A stretch of DNA of 64,000 nt, from assembly GCF_001741865.1 (NCBI RefSeq), contig NZ_CP017147.1, positions 1,851,001 through 1,915,000 of the forward strand, read 5' to 3'. Of the stretch, positions 36,605 through 45,153 are shown in pieces. The first letter of the stretch is position 1, and the number at the start of each line of letters is the position of its first letter. This DNA is from Bosea vaviloviae. GTDB taxonomy: Bacteria; Pseudomonadota; Alphaproteobacteria; Rhizobiales; Beijerinckiaceae. Under the pieces are notes generated by a model. That model had not been told where the DNA came from and did no database searches. It saw only the letters and a program-made list of their open reading frames with translations. The position numbers were made by a program, and so were the translations under genes.

Positions 36605-38083
36605 TCAGGCTGCGAGATTTCCGAAGCAGACATATTTCGCTTCGAGATATTCGGTGATGCCGTGCCGCGAGCCCTCGCGGCCGAGGCCCGACTGCTTCCA
36701 GCCGCCAAAGGGGATCGGCGCGCCGGTGAATTTTGCCGTGTTGACCGCGACCATGCCGTATTCGAGCTGGTCGGTGAGCCGCATCGCACGGCGCAGATCG
36801 TCGGTGTAGACATAGGCCGCGAGCCCCATCTCGGTGGCATTGGCCCGGGCGACGACCTCGTCCTCGTCATCGAAAGGCAGAATGGCGGCGACGGGTCCAA
36901 ACGTCTCCTCGCGCGCGATCGTCATCGCATCGGTGACATCGGCGAGCACAGTCGGCTGGACGAAATTGCCACTGAGCGGACTGTCCTGCCCGCCCGTGAC
37001 GATCCGGGCGCCGGCGGCGACCGCCTGCGCGATCTGCTGGCGGCATTTTTCCGCGACGGAAGCCTTGGTCATCGGCCCGATATCGGTGCCCTCGGAGAGC
37101 CCGTGACCGACCCGCAAGCGCGCAGTCGCCTCGGAGAAGGCAGCGACGAAGCGCTGGTAGGAGTTCCGCTGGACATATATGCGGTTGGCCGCAAGGCAGT
37201 CCTGGCCGGAGGTTGCGAATTTCGCCGCGAGGCAGCCGGCAATGGCGGCATCGAGCGGGGCATCGTCGAAGACGATGAAGGGCGCGTGACCGCCGAGTTC
37301 GAGCGAGGCCCGCTTCACCGTCTGTGCTGCCTGCCCAAGCAGCAGCCGCCCGACCTCGGTGGAGCCCGTGAAGGAGAAGGCGCGGATATCGGTGTGGGAC
37401 ATCAGGCGCTGCGACAACGGCGCGGCCTCGCCGGTGACGAGCTGGAGAACGCTGGCGGGCAGGCCGACCTCTTCCGCCAGCCGGGCGAGCGCCAGCGCGG
37501 ACAGCGGCGTCTCCGATGCGGGTTTCACGATCATGACGCAACCGGCGGCCAAGGCCGCGCCGGCCTTGCGCGTGATCATCGCGCTTGGAAAATTCCAGGG
37601 CGTGACGGCCACTGCTACTCCGATCGGCTGCATCTGGACCGAAAGCCGGCTTCCCGGCAGATGGCTGGGGATCGTCTCGCCGTAACTGCGCTCTCCCTCG
37701 GCCGCGAACCAATCGAGGAAGGCAGCCGCATAGGCGATCTCGCCATGGGATTCCGCCAGCGGCTTGCCCTGTTCGGCCGTCATGATGACGGCGAGATCGC
37801 CGGCATTGCGGCGCATCGCGGAGGCCCAGTCGCGCAGCAGGAGCCCGCGTTCGAGAGGCGGGCGCTCGCGCCAGGCTCGTTGCGCCCGAACCGCGGCGGC
37901 AACGGCCTCATCGACCATGCCGACCTCGCAGGAGGCGACCTCCGCGATGGTTTCGCCGGTCGCGGGATCCGTGACCGGCTGGCGCTGCGGAGCGCCGCGC
38001 CACGCGCCATTCACAAAAGCCCGGCTCTGCAGCAGGTCGGCTCGCGCGAGCCCTTTCAGCGCTTTCGCGGATATGCCCTGCAT
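36605..38083 (-). CDS. gabD: NAD(P)-dependent succinate-semialdehyde dehydrogenase
   Basis: 492 residues from ATG 38083 with GGAGG 7 nt upstream; a TTG one codon earlier is less likely. GabD-like sequence features: TPWNFPSAMITRKAGAALAAG, VKPASETPLSALALA, FTGSTEVGRLL, catalytic Glu in LELGGHAPFIVFDDA, catalytic Cys in FATSGQDCLAANR, and late SGLGREGSRHGITEYLE. It oxidises succinate semialdehyde (or glutarate semialdehyde) to the acid feeding the TCA cycle. First gene of a two-gene operon divergent from the Lrp-type regulator. Confidence 0.92.
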   Translation of the reverse strand: MQGISAKALKGLARADLLQSRAFVNGAWRGAPQRQPVTDPATGETIAEVASCEVGMVDEAVAAAVRAQRAWRERPPLERGLLLRDWASAMRRNAGDLAVIMTAEQGKPLAESHGEIAYAAAFLDWFAAEGERSYGETIPSHLPGSRLSVQMQPIGVAVAVTPWNFPSAMITRKAGAALAAGCVMIVKPASETPLSALALARLAEEVGLPASVLQLVTGEAAPLSQRLMSHTDIRAFSFTGSTEVGRLLLGQAAQTVKRASLELGGHAPFIVFDDAPLDAAIAGCLAAKFATSGQDCLAANRIYVQRNSYQRFVAAFSEATARLRVGHGLSEGTDIGPMTKASVAEKCRQQIAQAVAAGARIVTGGQDSPLSGNFVQPTVLADVTDAMTIAREETFGPVAAILPFDDEDEVVARANATEMGLAAYVYTDDLRRAMRLTDQLEYGMVAVNTAKFTGAPIPFGGWKQSGLGREGSRHGITEYLEAKYVCFGNLAA

Positions 38084-38166
38084 CAAGATCCTCCGGAACC
38101 AGTGATTGAACTCAGCCGGAAATTACCGCGGGCGGCGCAGCTCTTTGCGGTATAATCGCTAGTATC

Positions 38167-38183
38167 GCGCCGAATTTCGGCGC
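38167..38183. promoter_or_regulatory. 17-bp palindrome, candidate Lrp operator
   Basis: gcgccgaatttcggcgc is a perfect palindrome around one central base, 30 bp before the Lrp-type gene and 84 bp before gabD on the other strand. A TATAAT hexamer is at 38151-38156. Placement in the shared divergent promoter suggests autoregulation and control of the gabD-aminotransferase unit by the Lrp protein; not proven. Confidence 0.5.
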
Positions 38184-38212
38184 TGTTCTCTCCTTTCACG
38201 CAGGATTTCTGC

Positions 38213-38680
38213 ATGACATCGCTCGACAGTCTCGACCGGCGCCTTCTCGCCGCCGTCCAGCAGGACAATCGCCTGACCACCGCCGAACTCGGCCAGCAGG
38301 TCGGCCTCTCCGCCACCGCCTGCCAGCGGCGATTGAAGCGGCTGCGCGACGAAGGCGTCATCGAGGCCGATATCGCCGTGGTCTCGCCCAAGGCCGTCGG
38401 GCGCCCGGTCTCGATGCTGGTGCTGGTGACGCTGGAGCGCGAGCGCGCCGACATCGTCGACCGCTTCAAGGCGTCGATCCGCGCGACGAAAGAGGTGATG
38501 ATCGGCCTCTACGTGACCGGCGACGCCGATTTCGTGCTCTATGTCACGGCCAGCGACATGGAAGACTATGAGCGCTTCACGCGCCGGTTCTTCTATGAGA
38601 ACCCTGACATCAAGGGCTTCAAGACGATGGTGGTGATGGACCGCGTCAAGGCGGGCTTCGCCCTGCCGATCGAGCCCTGA
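38213..38680 (+). CDS. Lrp/AsnC family transcriptional regulator
   Basis: 155 residues. N-terminal winged HTH (LDRRLLAAVQQDNRLTTAEL GQQVGLSATACQRRLKRLRD EG-type helix-turn-helix at about 5-55), then a RAM/AsnC ligand domain (about 65-150) with VTGDADFVLYVTASDMEDYE. Typical Lrp-family size. It diverges from the gabD/aminotransferase genes and probably regulates them in response to an amino acid. It is clearly paralogous in type to the second Lrp-family gene at 57638-58117, and both sit next to amino-acid or amine catabolic genes. Confidence 0.92.
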   Translation: MTSLDSLDRRLLAAVQQDNRLTTAELGQQVGLSATACQRRLKRLRDEGVIEADIAVVSPKAVGRPVSMLVLVTLERERADIVDRFKASIRATKEVMIGLYVTGDADFVLYVTASDMEDYERFTRRFFYENPDIKGFKTMVVMDRVKAGFALPIEP

Positions 38681-38871
38681 GCCTAGGCCGGGCAAGGCCC
38701 TCGCGGCGCCGTCATCGGCCAAGCACCGGGTCGGATCATCCCGATATCCGCCGGCATGCGCGATTTCGCAGGAAATTCGCGCCTCTCCATCCGCCTTGGC
38801 ACAGGAAGTTCTATCGACGCCGGCTCGCTACGAATCCTGACGGGGATCATAACCGCGGGAGCTCGACGACG

Positions 38872-39906
38872 ATGGCCGCATCCTGGACTGGCAAGACGGG
38901 CTCGATATTCGCGCTGGCATGCGCAGGGTTTTTGGCGCTGTCCCCGGCTGGCGCCCAATCCTTACCCGGCGAGGGCAGGACCGTCCGCATTGCGGTCGGC
39001 GATACGCTGGGCGCGACGCGGATGCATGACCACATCCTCGAAACCGCATTCCGGAAGCTGGGCTACAAGACCGCGGAAACGCAGATCAACCCGACGCTGT
39101 TCTTCCAGGCCGCCGCGCTGGGCGATCTCGACATGCTCAGCGGGCTCAATTTTCCGCAGCGCGAACCGCAGTTCAAGACGGTGGAAAAGCAGCTCGCCAC
39201 GATCGGCGACGGCACCATCATCGAGGGCGGCATCAACGGCTATCTCATCGACAAGAAGACGGCCGATGCCAACAACATCACCCAGCTCGACCAGTTGAAG
39301 GACCCCAAGATCGCAGCAGCGCTCGCGGCGGACGGCAAGGTCAACCTGATCAATTGCGATCCGGGCTGGTCCTGCGGGGATGTCGTCGAATATCAGCTCG
39401 ACAAGTTCGGCCTGAAGAACACGATCAAATCGGTGCGCGGCAAGTACGAGGCGCTGATGGCCGAAGCGATCGGCCGCGCGCTGCGCGGCGAGCCGACGCT
39501 CTACTATGCCTGGAGCCCGTCCTGGGTGATGGACAAGCTCGTTCCGGGCAAGGACGTGGTCTGGCTGCCGACGCCGTTCGATGCAGTCCCGCCCAACCTC
39601 AAGGTTTCGACCAGCGCGCTGGTTTCCGGCGTCAAGGGCTGTGCCGGCGGGCAGGATCCGTGCCGCATGGCGCTCGGCCAGTGGAACTATATGCCTGTCG
39701 CCAACCGCGACTTCCTGGCGAAGAACCCCGCCATCCGGCGCTTCCTCGAACTCGCCCGCTATCCCCGCGACACCTGGGCGAAATGGGAGGGCGTCATCGC
39801 GGCGGACAGCTCGCCACGCGCCATCCGCGCCGCGGGCGACAGCTGGATCAAGGAGAACCAGACGCTGTTCGATGGTTGGATCGCCGAAGCGACGGCGGCC
39901 CGCTAG
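38872..39906 (+). CDS. Orphan ProX-type substrate-binding protein
   Basis: 344 residues, ATG 38872; Sec signal peptide to about residue 29 (ALSPAGAQS). It is visibly paralogous to the ProX at 24004-25044: shared segments include TLFFQAAA, NFPQREP, INGYLIDKKTA, LINCDPGWSCGDVV, RGKYEALM, VSGVKGCAGG and DPCRMA. The two Cys pairs and the aromatic CDPGW and YAWSP ligands are conserved. No permease or ATPase accompanies it, so it probably delivers another ligand to the ProVW transporter encoded at 25.2-27.3 kb, or to one elsewhere. Its neighbours suggest an amine or amino acid derivative as ligand. Confidence 0.9.
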   Translation: MAASWTGKTGSIFALACAGFLALSPAGAQSLPGEGRTVRIAVGDTLGATRMHDHILETAFRKLGYKTAETQINPTLFFQAAALGDLDMLSGLNFPQREPQFKTVEKQLATIGDGTIIEGGINGYLIDKKTADANNITQLDQLKDPKIAAALAADGKVNLINCDPGWSCGDVVEYQLDKFGLKNTIKSVRGKYEALMAEAIGRALRGEPTLYYAWSPSWVMDKLVPGKDVVWLPTPFDAVPPNLKVSTSALVSGVKGCAGGQDPCRMALGQWNYMPVANRDFLAKNPAIRRFLELARYPRDTWAKWEGVIAADSSPRAIRAAGDSWIKENQTLFDGWIAEATAAR

Positions 39907-40001
39907 GGCGGTCAACCTGATCGATCGACTTTGCAAGGAATGAGGGACTTCGTGGACAACGCTCGTGAGATGAACGACGTGGCAAGGCGATCGATGCGAT
40001 C

Positions 40002-41138
40002 GTGCAGGACATTGCGCCCAAGTTGATCGGCATCAGGCGCGATCTGCACGCCCATCCCGAGATCGGTTTCGAGCTGCAGCGCACCGCCGGCGTCGTTGCC
40101 GCCGAGCTCGCGCGGCTCGGCATTGCCTGCCGGACCGGCGTGGGCCGCACCGGCGTCGTGGCGGACATTATCGGCGGAGCGCCCGGCCCCTGCCTGGTGA
40201 TCCGGGCCGACATGGACGCCCTCCCGATCCAGGAGATGACGGGCCTTGCCTATGCCAGCACCATCCCCGGCCGCATGCATGCCTGCGGACACGACCTCCA
40301 CACCGCAACGCTGCTCGGCGTGGGGGCCGTCCTCAACCAGCTCTCGGGCAAGCTGCGCGGCACGGTGAGGCTGGTCTTCCAGCCCGCTGAAGAGACGATC
40401 GACAGCGGCGCCGCCGCGATGATCGCCGACGGCGTGCTCGATGGTGTCGACATGGCGCTGGGCTTCCACAACGAACCCGGCGTGCCGGCGGGAACCAGCG
40501 GCTACATCCGCGGCGCAAGCTTCGCCTCGGCCGACAGCTTCCAGATCACGATCGAGGGCCGCTCCGGCCATGCGGCGCAGCCGCATGAGGCTGTCGACCC
40601 GATCATGGCGGCCGGCTACCTCCTGACGCAGTTGCAGACGATCGTCTCGCGCGAGATCAACCCGATCCGCAGCGCGGTCCTCACCGTCGGTCGGATCGAG
40701 GGGGGCGATGCCTACAACATCATCCCCGACAGCTGCATGATGGCGGGCACGATCCGCACGCGCGCGCCTGAGACGCGCGACGCCATGGAAGCCGCCGTTC
40801 GCCGGATCTGCGCCGGCACCGAAATCATGCATCGCGTGACATGCAACCTCGCCTATAGCCGCAACCTGCCCCCGGTCATGAACGATGACGGCCTGCTGGA
40901 CAAAACCATCGCGGCGGTTCGCATGCAGGGCGGGGCCATTCACGAGATCGATGGCGGCTTCGGCGCCGAGGATTTCGCCTTCTTCTCCGAGCGCGTGCCG
41001 TCGTCGCATATCCGGATCGGCTCCGCGCAGCCCGGCCGGCGAGACCGCGTCCACAACTCGAACTACCAGCCAGACGAAAGCTGCATCGGCCATGGCGTGC
41101 TCGCCTTGTCGCGCACCGCCATGGAGTTGCTGAACTAG
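40002..41138 (+). CDS. M20 family amidohydrolase/aminoacylase (possible N-terminal frameshift)
   Basis: 378 residues from GTG 40002. M20D peptidase fold with di-metal ligands in MHACGHDLHTA, QPAEE and FGAEDFAFF; IRRDLHAHPEIGFELQ is the usual N-terminal signature, and SGHAAQPHEAVDPI the dimerisation-domain region. It likely hydrolyses an N-acyl amino acid or amide. The natural start seems to be lost: frame +1 has ATG 39970 (MNDVAR), and one extra base near 39985 would join it to KAIDAIVQDIAPK. Either translation begins at the GTG, or this is a 1-nt deletion or read error. Its stop codon lies inside a type A repeat. Confidence 0.85.
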   Translation: MQDIAPKLIGIRRDLHAHPEIGFELQRTAGVVAAELARLGIACRTGVGRTGVVADIIGGAPGPCLVIRADMDALPIQEMTGLAYASTIPGRMHACGHDLHTATLLGVGAVLNQLSGKLRGTVRLVFQPAEETIDSGAAAMIADGVLDGVDMALGFHNEPGVPAGTSGYIRGASFASADSFQITIEGRSGHAAQPHEAVDPIMAAGYLLTQLQTIVSREINPIRSAVLTVGRIEGGDAYNIIPDSCMMAGTIRTRAPETRDAMEAAVRRICAGTEIMHRVTCNLAYSRNLPPVMNDDGLLDKTIAAVRMQGGAIHEIDGGFGAEDFAFFSERVPSSHIRIGSAQPGRRDRVHNSNYQPDESCIGHGVLALSRTAMELLN

Positions 41139-41240
41139 AGCGTTTCCGAGCGAAGTGGGCACCGGATCGCGTGAAGAAAACGCATTAAAACAAAGAGCTA
41201 GCGCAATTGAACGATCCAATTGGATCGGAGATTGCTCTAG
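41135..41240. repeat. Type A dispersed palindromic repeat overlapping a stop codon
   Basis: ctagagcgtttccgagcgaa at the left, acgcattaaaacaaag in the centre, and gatccaattggatcggag with attgctctag at the right. It is in reverse order relative to the copy at 16755. The TAG stop of the M20 gene (41136-41138) is contributed by the repeat's first bases. Confidence 0.9.
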
Positions 41241-41249
41241 GCCGCGCCA

Positions 41250-42257
41250 TCATGCCAGGAGCGATCGATAAAGCTCCCAGTATCGATCCGCCATGCGATC
41301 CACCGTGAAGCGCGCCGCAACCGATGCCCGGCAGGCGGCGCGATCGATCTCACCAATGCGGCCGATCGCGTCCACGGCTTCATCGACGCTGTTGACCAGG
41401 AAGCCGGTCACGCCATGCTCGATCAATTCCGGCATAGAGCCACGCCTGGAGGCGATGACCGGCGTGCCGCAGGCGAGCGCCTCCACGACCGACAGCCCGA
41501 ACGGCTCCTCGAAATTGATGAGGTGGAGCAGCGCCCGCGCCGAGCCCAGGGTTTTGGTGCGGACGTCTCCGCCGATCGGGCCGAGATAATCGACGCGGCG
41601 GCCGTCGAGCGCAGGCGCGACATGTTCGGCGTGGTAGCCCTGATCCTGGACGATGCCCGCCATGACCAGCCGCCGACCTGCCTGGCGTGCTGCCGCGATC
41701 GCCTCGGCTGCTCCCTTGTCGGGGTGGATGCGGCCGAAGAAGAGCAGGTCTTCGCCACCAGCCGGATCGAACGGAAAGTCCTCCAGCCTGATGCCGTGAT
41801 GGATCGTCGCCGCATAGCGCAAATCCGGGTGCCGGTCGGCAGCGCTGATCGCGACATAGTGGACGCGGTCCTGATAGGCCTTGAACGCCGGCAGGATGCA
41901 CTCCGAGGAGAAGCCGTGAATCGTCGTCACCACCGGTGTGTCCACCAGTCGCGAGAAGGCCAGGGGCACGAAATCGGCCTGGTTGTGAATCAGGTCGAAC
42001 TCGCCGGCGCGCTCGAAGACATGGGCGACATGGAGCATCTCCCAGACCTTGGCGTCGATGCTGGGGTCTTCGGAATAGGGGGCTGGACAGACACCAGCCA
42101 GAGTACCCGCCGTCCAGCTATCCCGGGTGGCAAAAAGCGTGACGTCGACGCCACGCGCCAGCAGCGCCTCGGTCAACACGCTCGTCACCAGCTCCCATGG
42201 ACCGTAATGGCGCGGCGGGGTGCGCCAGGAGATCGGCGCCAGCATGGCGATACGCAA
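41250..42257 (-). CDS. Family 4 glycosyltransferase
   Basis: 335 residues from TTG 42257, with AAAGGA 7 nt upstream. GT-B fold: N-terminal MRIAMLAPISWRTPPRHYGP WELVTSVLTEALLARGVDVT region, HNQADFVPLAFSRL, and the nucleotide-sugar domain with FFGRIHPDKGAAEAI, NFEEPFGLSVVEALACGTPVIA (the E-x7-E motif of GT4) and GSMPELIEHGVTGFL. Sugar donor and acceptor unknown. It is followed 3' (minus strand) by nothing but the repeat; upstream, 39 nt away, is the GH13 gene on the same strand, so the two probably form an operon. Confidence 0.9.
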   Translation of the reverse strand: MRIAMLAPISWRTPPRHYGPWELVTSVLTEALLARGVDVTLFATRDSWTAGTLAGVCPAPYSEDPSIDAKVWEMLHVAHVFERAGEFDLIHNQADFVPLAFSRLVDTPVVTTIHGFSSECILPAFKAYQDRVHYVAISAADRHPDLRYAATIHHGIRLEDFPFDPAGGEDLLFFGRIHPDKGAAEAIAAARQAGRRLVMAGIVQDQGYHAEHVAPALDGRRVDYLGPIGGDVRTKTLGSARALLHLINFEEPFGLSVVEALACGTPVIASRRGSMPELIEHGVTGFLVNSVDEAVDAIGRIGEIDRAACRASVAARFTVDRMADRYWELYRSLLA

Positions 42258-42296
42258 ATCGTCGTCCTTTGCTCGAAAACGTTCTAAAAACCGCGA

Positions 42297-43895
42297 TCAG
42301 GTCGCGAGGATCACGCCCTCATCCGCCCGCAGCAGCAGCACGTTGCTTTCAACGAGATGCGCCTCGCCGCGTGTCGACAGGATCAGCCGGTGCTCGCTTG
42401 CCCAAATCGGCAATTCCAGGCGCTGTGTGCTTGTCCCGAGATTGAGCGCCACGATCAATCGTTGCGCCGCGTAGCGGCGCTCATAGGCGAGCACATCGCC
42501 TTCGGAGTCCAGCAAACTGAAATCACCGATCGCCAAAGCCGGATAGGCACGCCTGATTGCCAGCAACTGGCGATAGAGCGTCAGGATCGAAGCGGGCTCG
42601 CCTGCCATCCCCGCGACATTGCGCATCGGCCAGTCGCCATTGAGCGGCAGCCAGGGCGAGACCGTGCTGAAGCCGGCATGCGCACTTGCATCCCACGGCA
42701 TCGGCGTTCGGACGGGATCGCGGCCCAGGCCGAGCCCGGGCTCGCGCAATTCGCGAGGGTCCTGGAGCTGCGCGGGCGGGATTGGAACATCGCTCAGGCC
42801 CAGCTCGTCACCGTAATAGAGGGTGGGCGTGCCGCGCAGCGTCAGCAGCAGCATCGCAGCGATGCGGGCCTGGGCCTCACCGCGCTTGCTGGCGATGCGC
42901 GAACGATCATGGTTGCCGAGTACCCAATTCGGCCAGCCGCCCGGCGGCAGGGCGGCGTCATAAGCGGCGATCAGGGCGGCAAGCGAGCGCGCCTGCCAGG
43001 GAGCGTCGATGAGCTGGAAGTTGAAAGGCAATTGCACCCCGGCCTGCGCTCCGCCGTAATAGTCCATCAGACGATCGAGCGGCAGGTAGATCTCGCCGAT
43101 CAGCAGGCGCTCGCCTTGCCCCCTTGCGCCATATCCGTCGGCGATGGCGCGCATCTCGGCGGCGATCGCATGGATCTCGGGCTGGTCGGCCGAGTGGAGC
43201 TGGAGCACGCGGTGCATATCGCCCATGGCGGGCCGATAGGCCGGGTTTGGCGGATTGTCGGGGAAATCCGCTGCCTTGATCATGTGCCAGAGCACGTCGA
43301 TGCGAAAGCCATCGACGCCGCGGTCGAACCAGAAGCGCATCACCTGATGCATTGCCGTCTGCACGGCTGGATTGCGCCAGTTGAGGTCCGGCTGCTGCTT
43401 CAGGAAGGCGTGGTAATAATATTGCCCGGTGGCCTCGTCCCACTCCCAGGCCGAGCCGCCGAAATCGCTGATCCAGTTATTGGGCGGCCCGCCATCGGGT
43501 GCGGGGTCACGCCAGAGATACCAGTCCCGTTTCGGATTGCGGAGCGAGGAGCGGCTCTCGACGAACCATGGGTGTTGGTCGGAGCTGTGGTTCGGCACGA
43601 AGTCGAGCACGAGCTTGAGCCCGCGGGCATGGACCTGCCCAAGCAGATCGTCGAAATCGGCAAGCGTGCCGAAACGCGGATCGATCCCGCAATAATCGGC
43701 GACGTCATAGCCGAAATCGGCCATCGGCGAGGGATAGACCGGTGAAATCCAGATCGCGTCGATGCCGAGACCTACGAGATAGTCGAGCCGCTGCGCGATG
43801 CCCTTGAGATCGCCTATGCCGTCGTCATCCGTGTCCTGGAAGGAGCGCGGGTAGATCTGGTAGATCACGCCTGCCTGCCACCACGGCGCGGTCAT
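42297..43895 (-). CDS. GH13 alpha-glucosidase / trehalose-6-P-hydrolase type glycosidase
   Basis: 532 residues from ATG 43895 (MTAPWWQAGVIYQIYPRSFQ). Catalytic regions of GH13 are intact: region I DFVPNHSSDQHPWF, region II GFRIDVLWHM (nucleophile Asp), region III LLIGEIYLP (acid/base Glu), region IV VLGNHDRSRI (stabiliser Asp). The QWCxD-type oligosaccharide signature DFGYDVADYC is present. Hydrolyses alpha-glucosides such as sucrose, maltose or trulose-like oligomers in the cytosol; exact substrate unknown. The upstream 47-codon frame extension to 44036 is unlikely. Confidence 0.92.
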   Translation of the reverse strand: MTAPWWQAGVIYQIYPRSFQDTDDDGIGDLKGIAQRLDYLVGLGIDAIWISPVYPSPMADFGYDVADYCGIDPRFGTLADFDDLLGQVHARGLKLVLDFVPNHSSDQHPWFVESRSSLRNPKRDWYLWRDPAPDGGPPNNWISDFGGSAWEWDEATGQYYYHAFLKQQPDLNWRNPAVQTAMHQVMRFWFDRGVDGFRIDVLWHMIKAADFPDNPPNPAYRPAMGDMHRVLQLHSADQPEIHAIAAEMRAIADGYGARGQGERLLIGEIYLPLDRLMDYYGGAQAGVQLPFNFQLIDAPWQARSLAALIAAYDAALPPGGWPNWVLGNHDRSRIASKRGEAQARIAAMLLLTLRGTPTLYYGDELGLSDVPIPPAQLQDPRELREPGLGLGRDPVRTPMPWDASAHAGFSTVSPWLPLNGDWPMRNVAGMAGEPASILTLYRQLLAIRRAYPALAIGDFSLLDSEGDVLAYERRYAAQRLIVALNLGTSTQRLELPIWASEHRLILSTRGEAHLVESNVLLLRADEGVILAT

Positions 43896-44145
43896 GCGAA
43901 CAGGGCTCTGGCGAACAGGGCTCTGGGCGTGCCGGTAAGCATGATTGAGGCCTTCTGAAACCCGGAACCTGCGAGGCGGAGGGCTTGATCGGGGCGCAGG
44001 CAGGGCGCTGGTCGCGGCTCGCCCACGAACGATCATCGCCTGCCCGTAATCTTAGCAGTTCTTGTCTCTGATCTCGCATCAATTCGGCGAGGTAAGAGAT
44101 TTCCGCGAAATCGGAACAAAACGGCGCGTTGATCATTGACTCCTA

Positions 44146-44430
44146 ATGACCAATTCTACCGCTATCAAGATAACCCGCCCCGCTCTCGCTGATCAGGCAA
44201 CGGAGCCGGACAACCCGGCCGTCGCCCATGATATGGATCTGTCGCAACCGGCGGATGCGCCCGGCAATGTCACCCGCAAGCGCCAGCAGTTGAAGGCGCG
44301 AGCGGTTGCAGGCCACCATATCGACAAGGCGCTGTCCACAATCCCAGTATCGGAGGAGGCAAAGGCCTCGCGAAAGGCCAAGCTCATCAATCTGCCTGCA
44401 GGCACTCCGGCGAAGCGGCGCCCGGCTTAG
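44146..44430 (+). CDS. Small hypothetical protein
   Basis: 94 residues from ATG 44146. Basic, low-complexity, probably disordered: KRQQLKARAVAGHHIDKALS and KAKLINLPAGTPAKRRPA. No domain recognised. Codon usage is compatible with neighbours. It is divergent from the GH13 gene (109-bp gap at 44037-44145 including the latter's upstream region). The stop TAG overlaps a type A repeat, like the M20 gene. Real but uncharacterised at best. Confidence 0.5.
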   Translation: MTNSTAIKITRPALADQATEPDNPAVAHDMDLSQPADAPGNVTRKRQQLKARAVAGHHIDKALSTIPVSEEAKASRKAKLINLPAGTPAKRRPA

Positions 44431-44556
44431 AGCGTTTTCGAGCGAAGTGGATGCCGGTTCCCTCGCGACAAACGCGAAGCGTTTGCGCGGAGAAAACGCG
44501 TTAAAACAAAAAAATTGAGCAGGAACGATGCGAAAAGCCGGTTCCCACTTTTCTAG
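44428..44556. repeat. Composite type A + type B repeat between two genes
   Basis: The type A half (44428-44509) reads agagcgttttcgagcgaagt, then cgcgaagcgtttgcgcg, then aaaacgcgttaaaacaa. It is followed by the type B core (44517-44556) gaacgatgcgaaaagccggt and tcccacttttctag. The left end supplies the TAG stop of the upstream plus-strand gene and the right end the TAG stop of the minus-strand gene, so the whole element exactly fills the space between convergent genes. Confidence 0.88.
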
Positions 44557-44822
44557 GAGGCCGCATCTGCCTCTGGCGGCGGGTCGCCGCCCAACACTCG
44601 CCTGCAGCTGCCCCGGGTAAAGAGTTCGATCTCGGCCAAGGCATCATCGAGTGTTTTGAAGGGGCCGCATTTCATCGCCTTCATCGTCACCAGCGACCGG
44701 CCAGCGGGATGGAACCTGAATTCGCCGGTAGGCTCCTCCTCGACATGCCCCACGGGCCGGCCGAGCAGGTCAGTCAGCAGCCAGGCTGCTTCGTCGGATT
44801 TTGGCGTAACGTCGATGTCCAA
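44553..44822 (-). CDS. Small conserved-looking hypothetical protein
   Basis: 89 residues from TTG 44822 (MDIDVTPKSDEAAWLLTDLLGR-type opening); an upstream in-frame TGA excludes a longer start. Contains PVGHVEEEPTGEFRFHPAGR and KCGPFKTLDDALAEIELFTRG, a compact alpha/beta pattern with good composition. No family recognised. Its stop lies in the repeat at 44428-44556. The next small gene upstream on this strand is at 44905, suggesting a small-gene pair. Confidence 0.55.
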   Translation of the reverse strand: MDIDVTPKSDEAAWLLTDLLGRPVGHVEEEPTGEFRFHPAGRSLVTMKAMKCGPFKTLDDALAEIELFTRGSCRRVLGGDPPPEADAAS

Positions 44823-44904
44823 GGCGTAATCCCATCAGAAGAAGCGACGCAACAGGGCGTGAGCGTTGCCGTCCGGCGCGCACCGAAGAACGCGCTCGAC
44901 CAGG

Positions 44905-45138
44905 TCACGCCGAAGTCGGATTCTTGCGCATTCTCAGCTTTGGCGGAACAGCAGTCACAGCGGCACGGTCGAGAGCCTCCCGGTTCAGTCGCAGTTCCTT
45001 CAGCCTCGCGGTGTTGGCGTCGCGGGCCAGATCGACGATATCGGCCTCGGATATGATCCGAGTGCCCGGCAAGGCGTGGGTTTGGATCTTGAGGAATGCA
45101 GCCTCCGCCTGGATGCGGGATTTCGAATTCTCGGCCAG
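44905..45138 (-). CDS. Small basic hypothetical protein, likely CTG start
   Basis: A 77-codon frame with strong protein-like character and GC-rich third positions: LAENSKSRIQAEAAFLKIQT, then ISEADIVDLARDANTARLKE and LRLNREALDRAAVTAVPP. There is no ATG/GTG/TTG in the right place, but AGGAG sits 7 nt before a CTG at 45138, so a CTG start is proposed. It resembles small helical, Lys/Arg/Glu-rich rhizobial proteins of unknown role ('SRIQAEAAF...ARLRELRL' type; from memory, not searched). Other frames through this stretch lack such composition. Confidence 0.5.
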   Translation of the reverse strand: MAENSKSRIQAEAAFLKIQTHALPGTRIISEADIVDLARDANTARLKELRLNREALDRAAVTAVPPKLRMRKNPTSA

Positions 45139-45153
45139 ATGCTTTCTCCTGGT

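Noticed and set aside
38872..39906. Orphan ProX as a duplicate pseudogene
   Set aside because: Frame, signal peptide and all ligand and Cys residues are intact, so it is a functional-looking gene.
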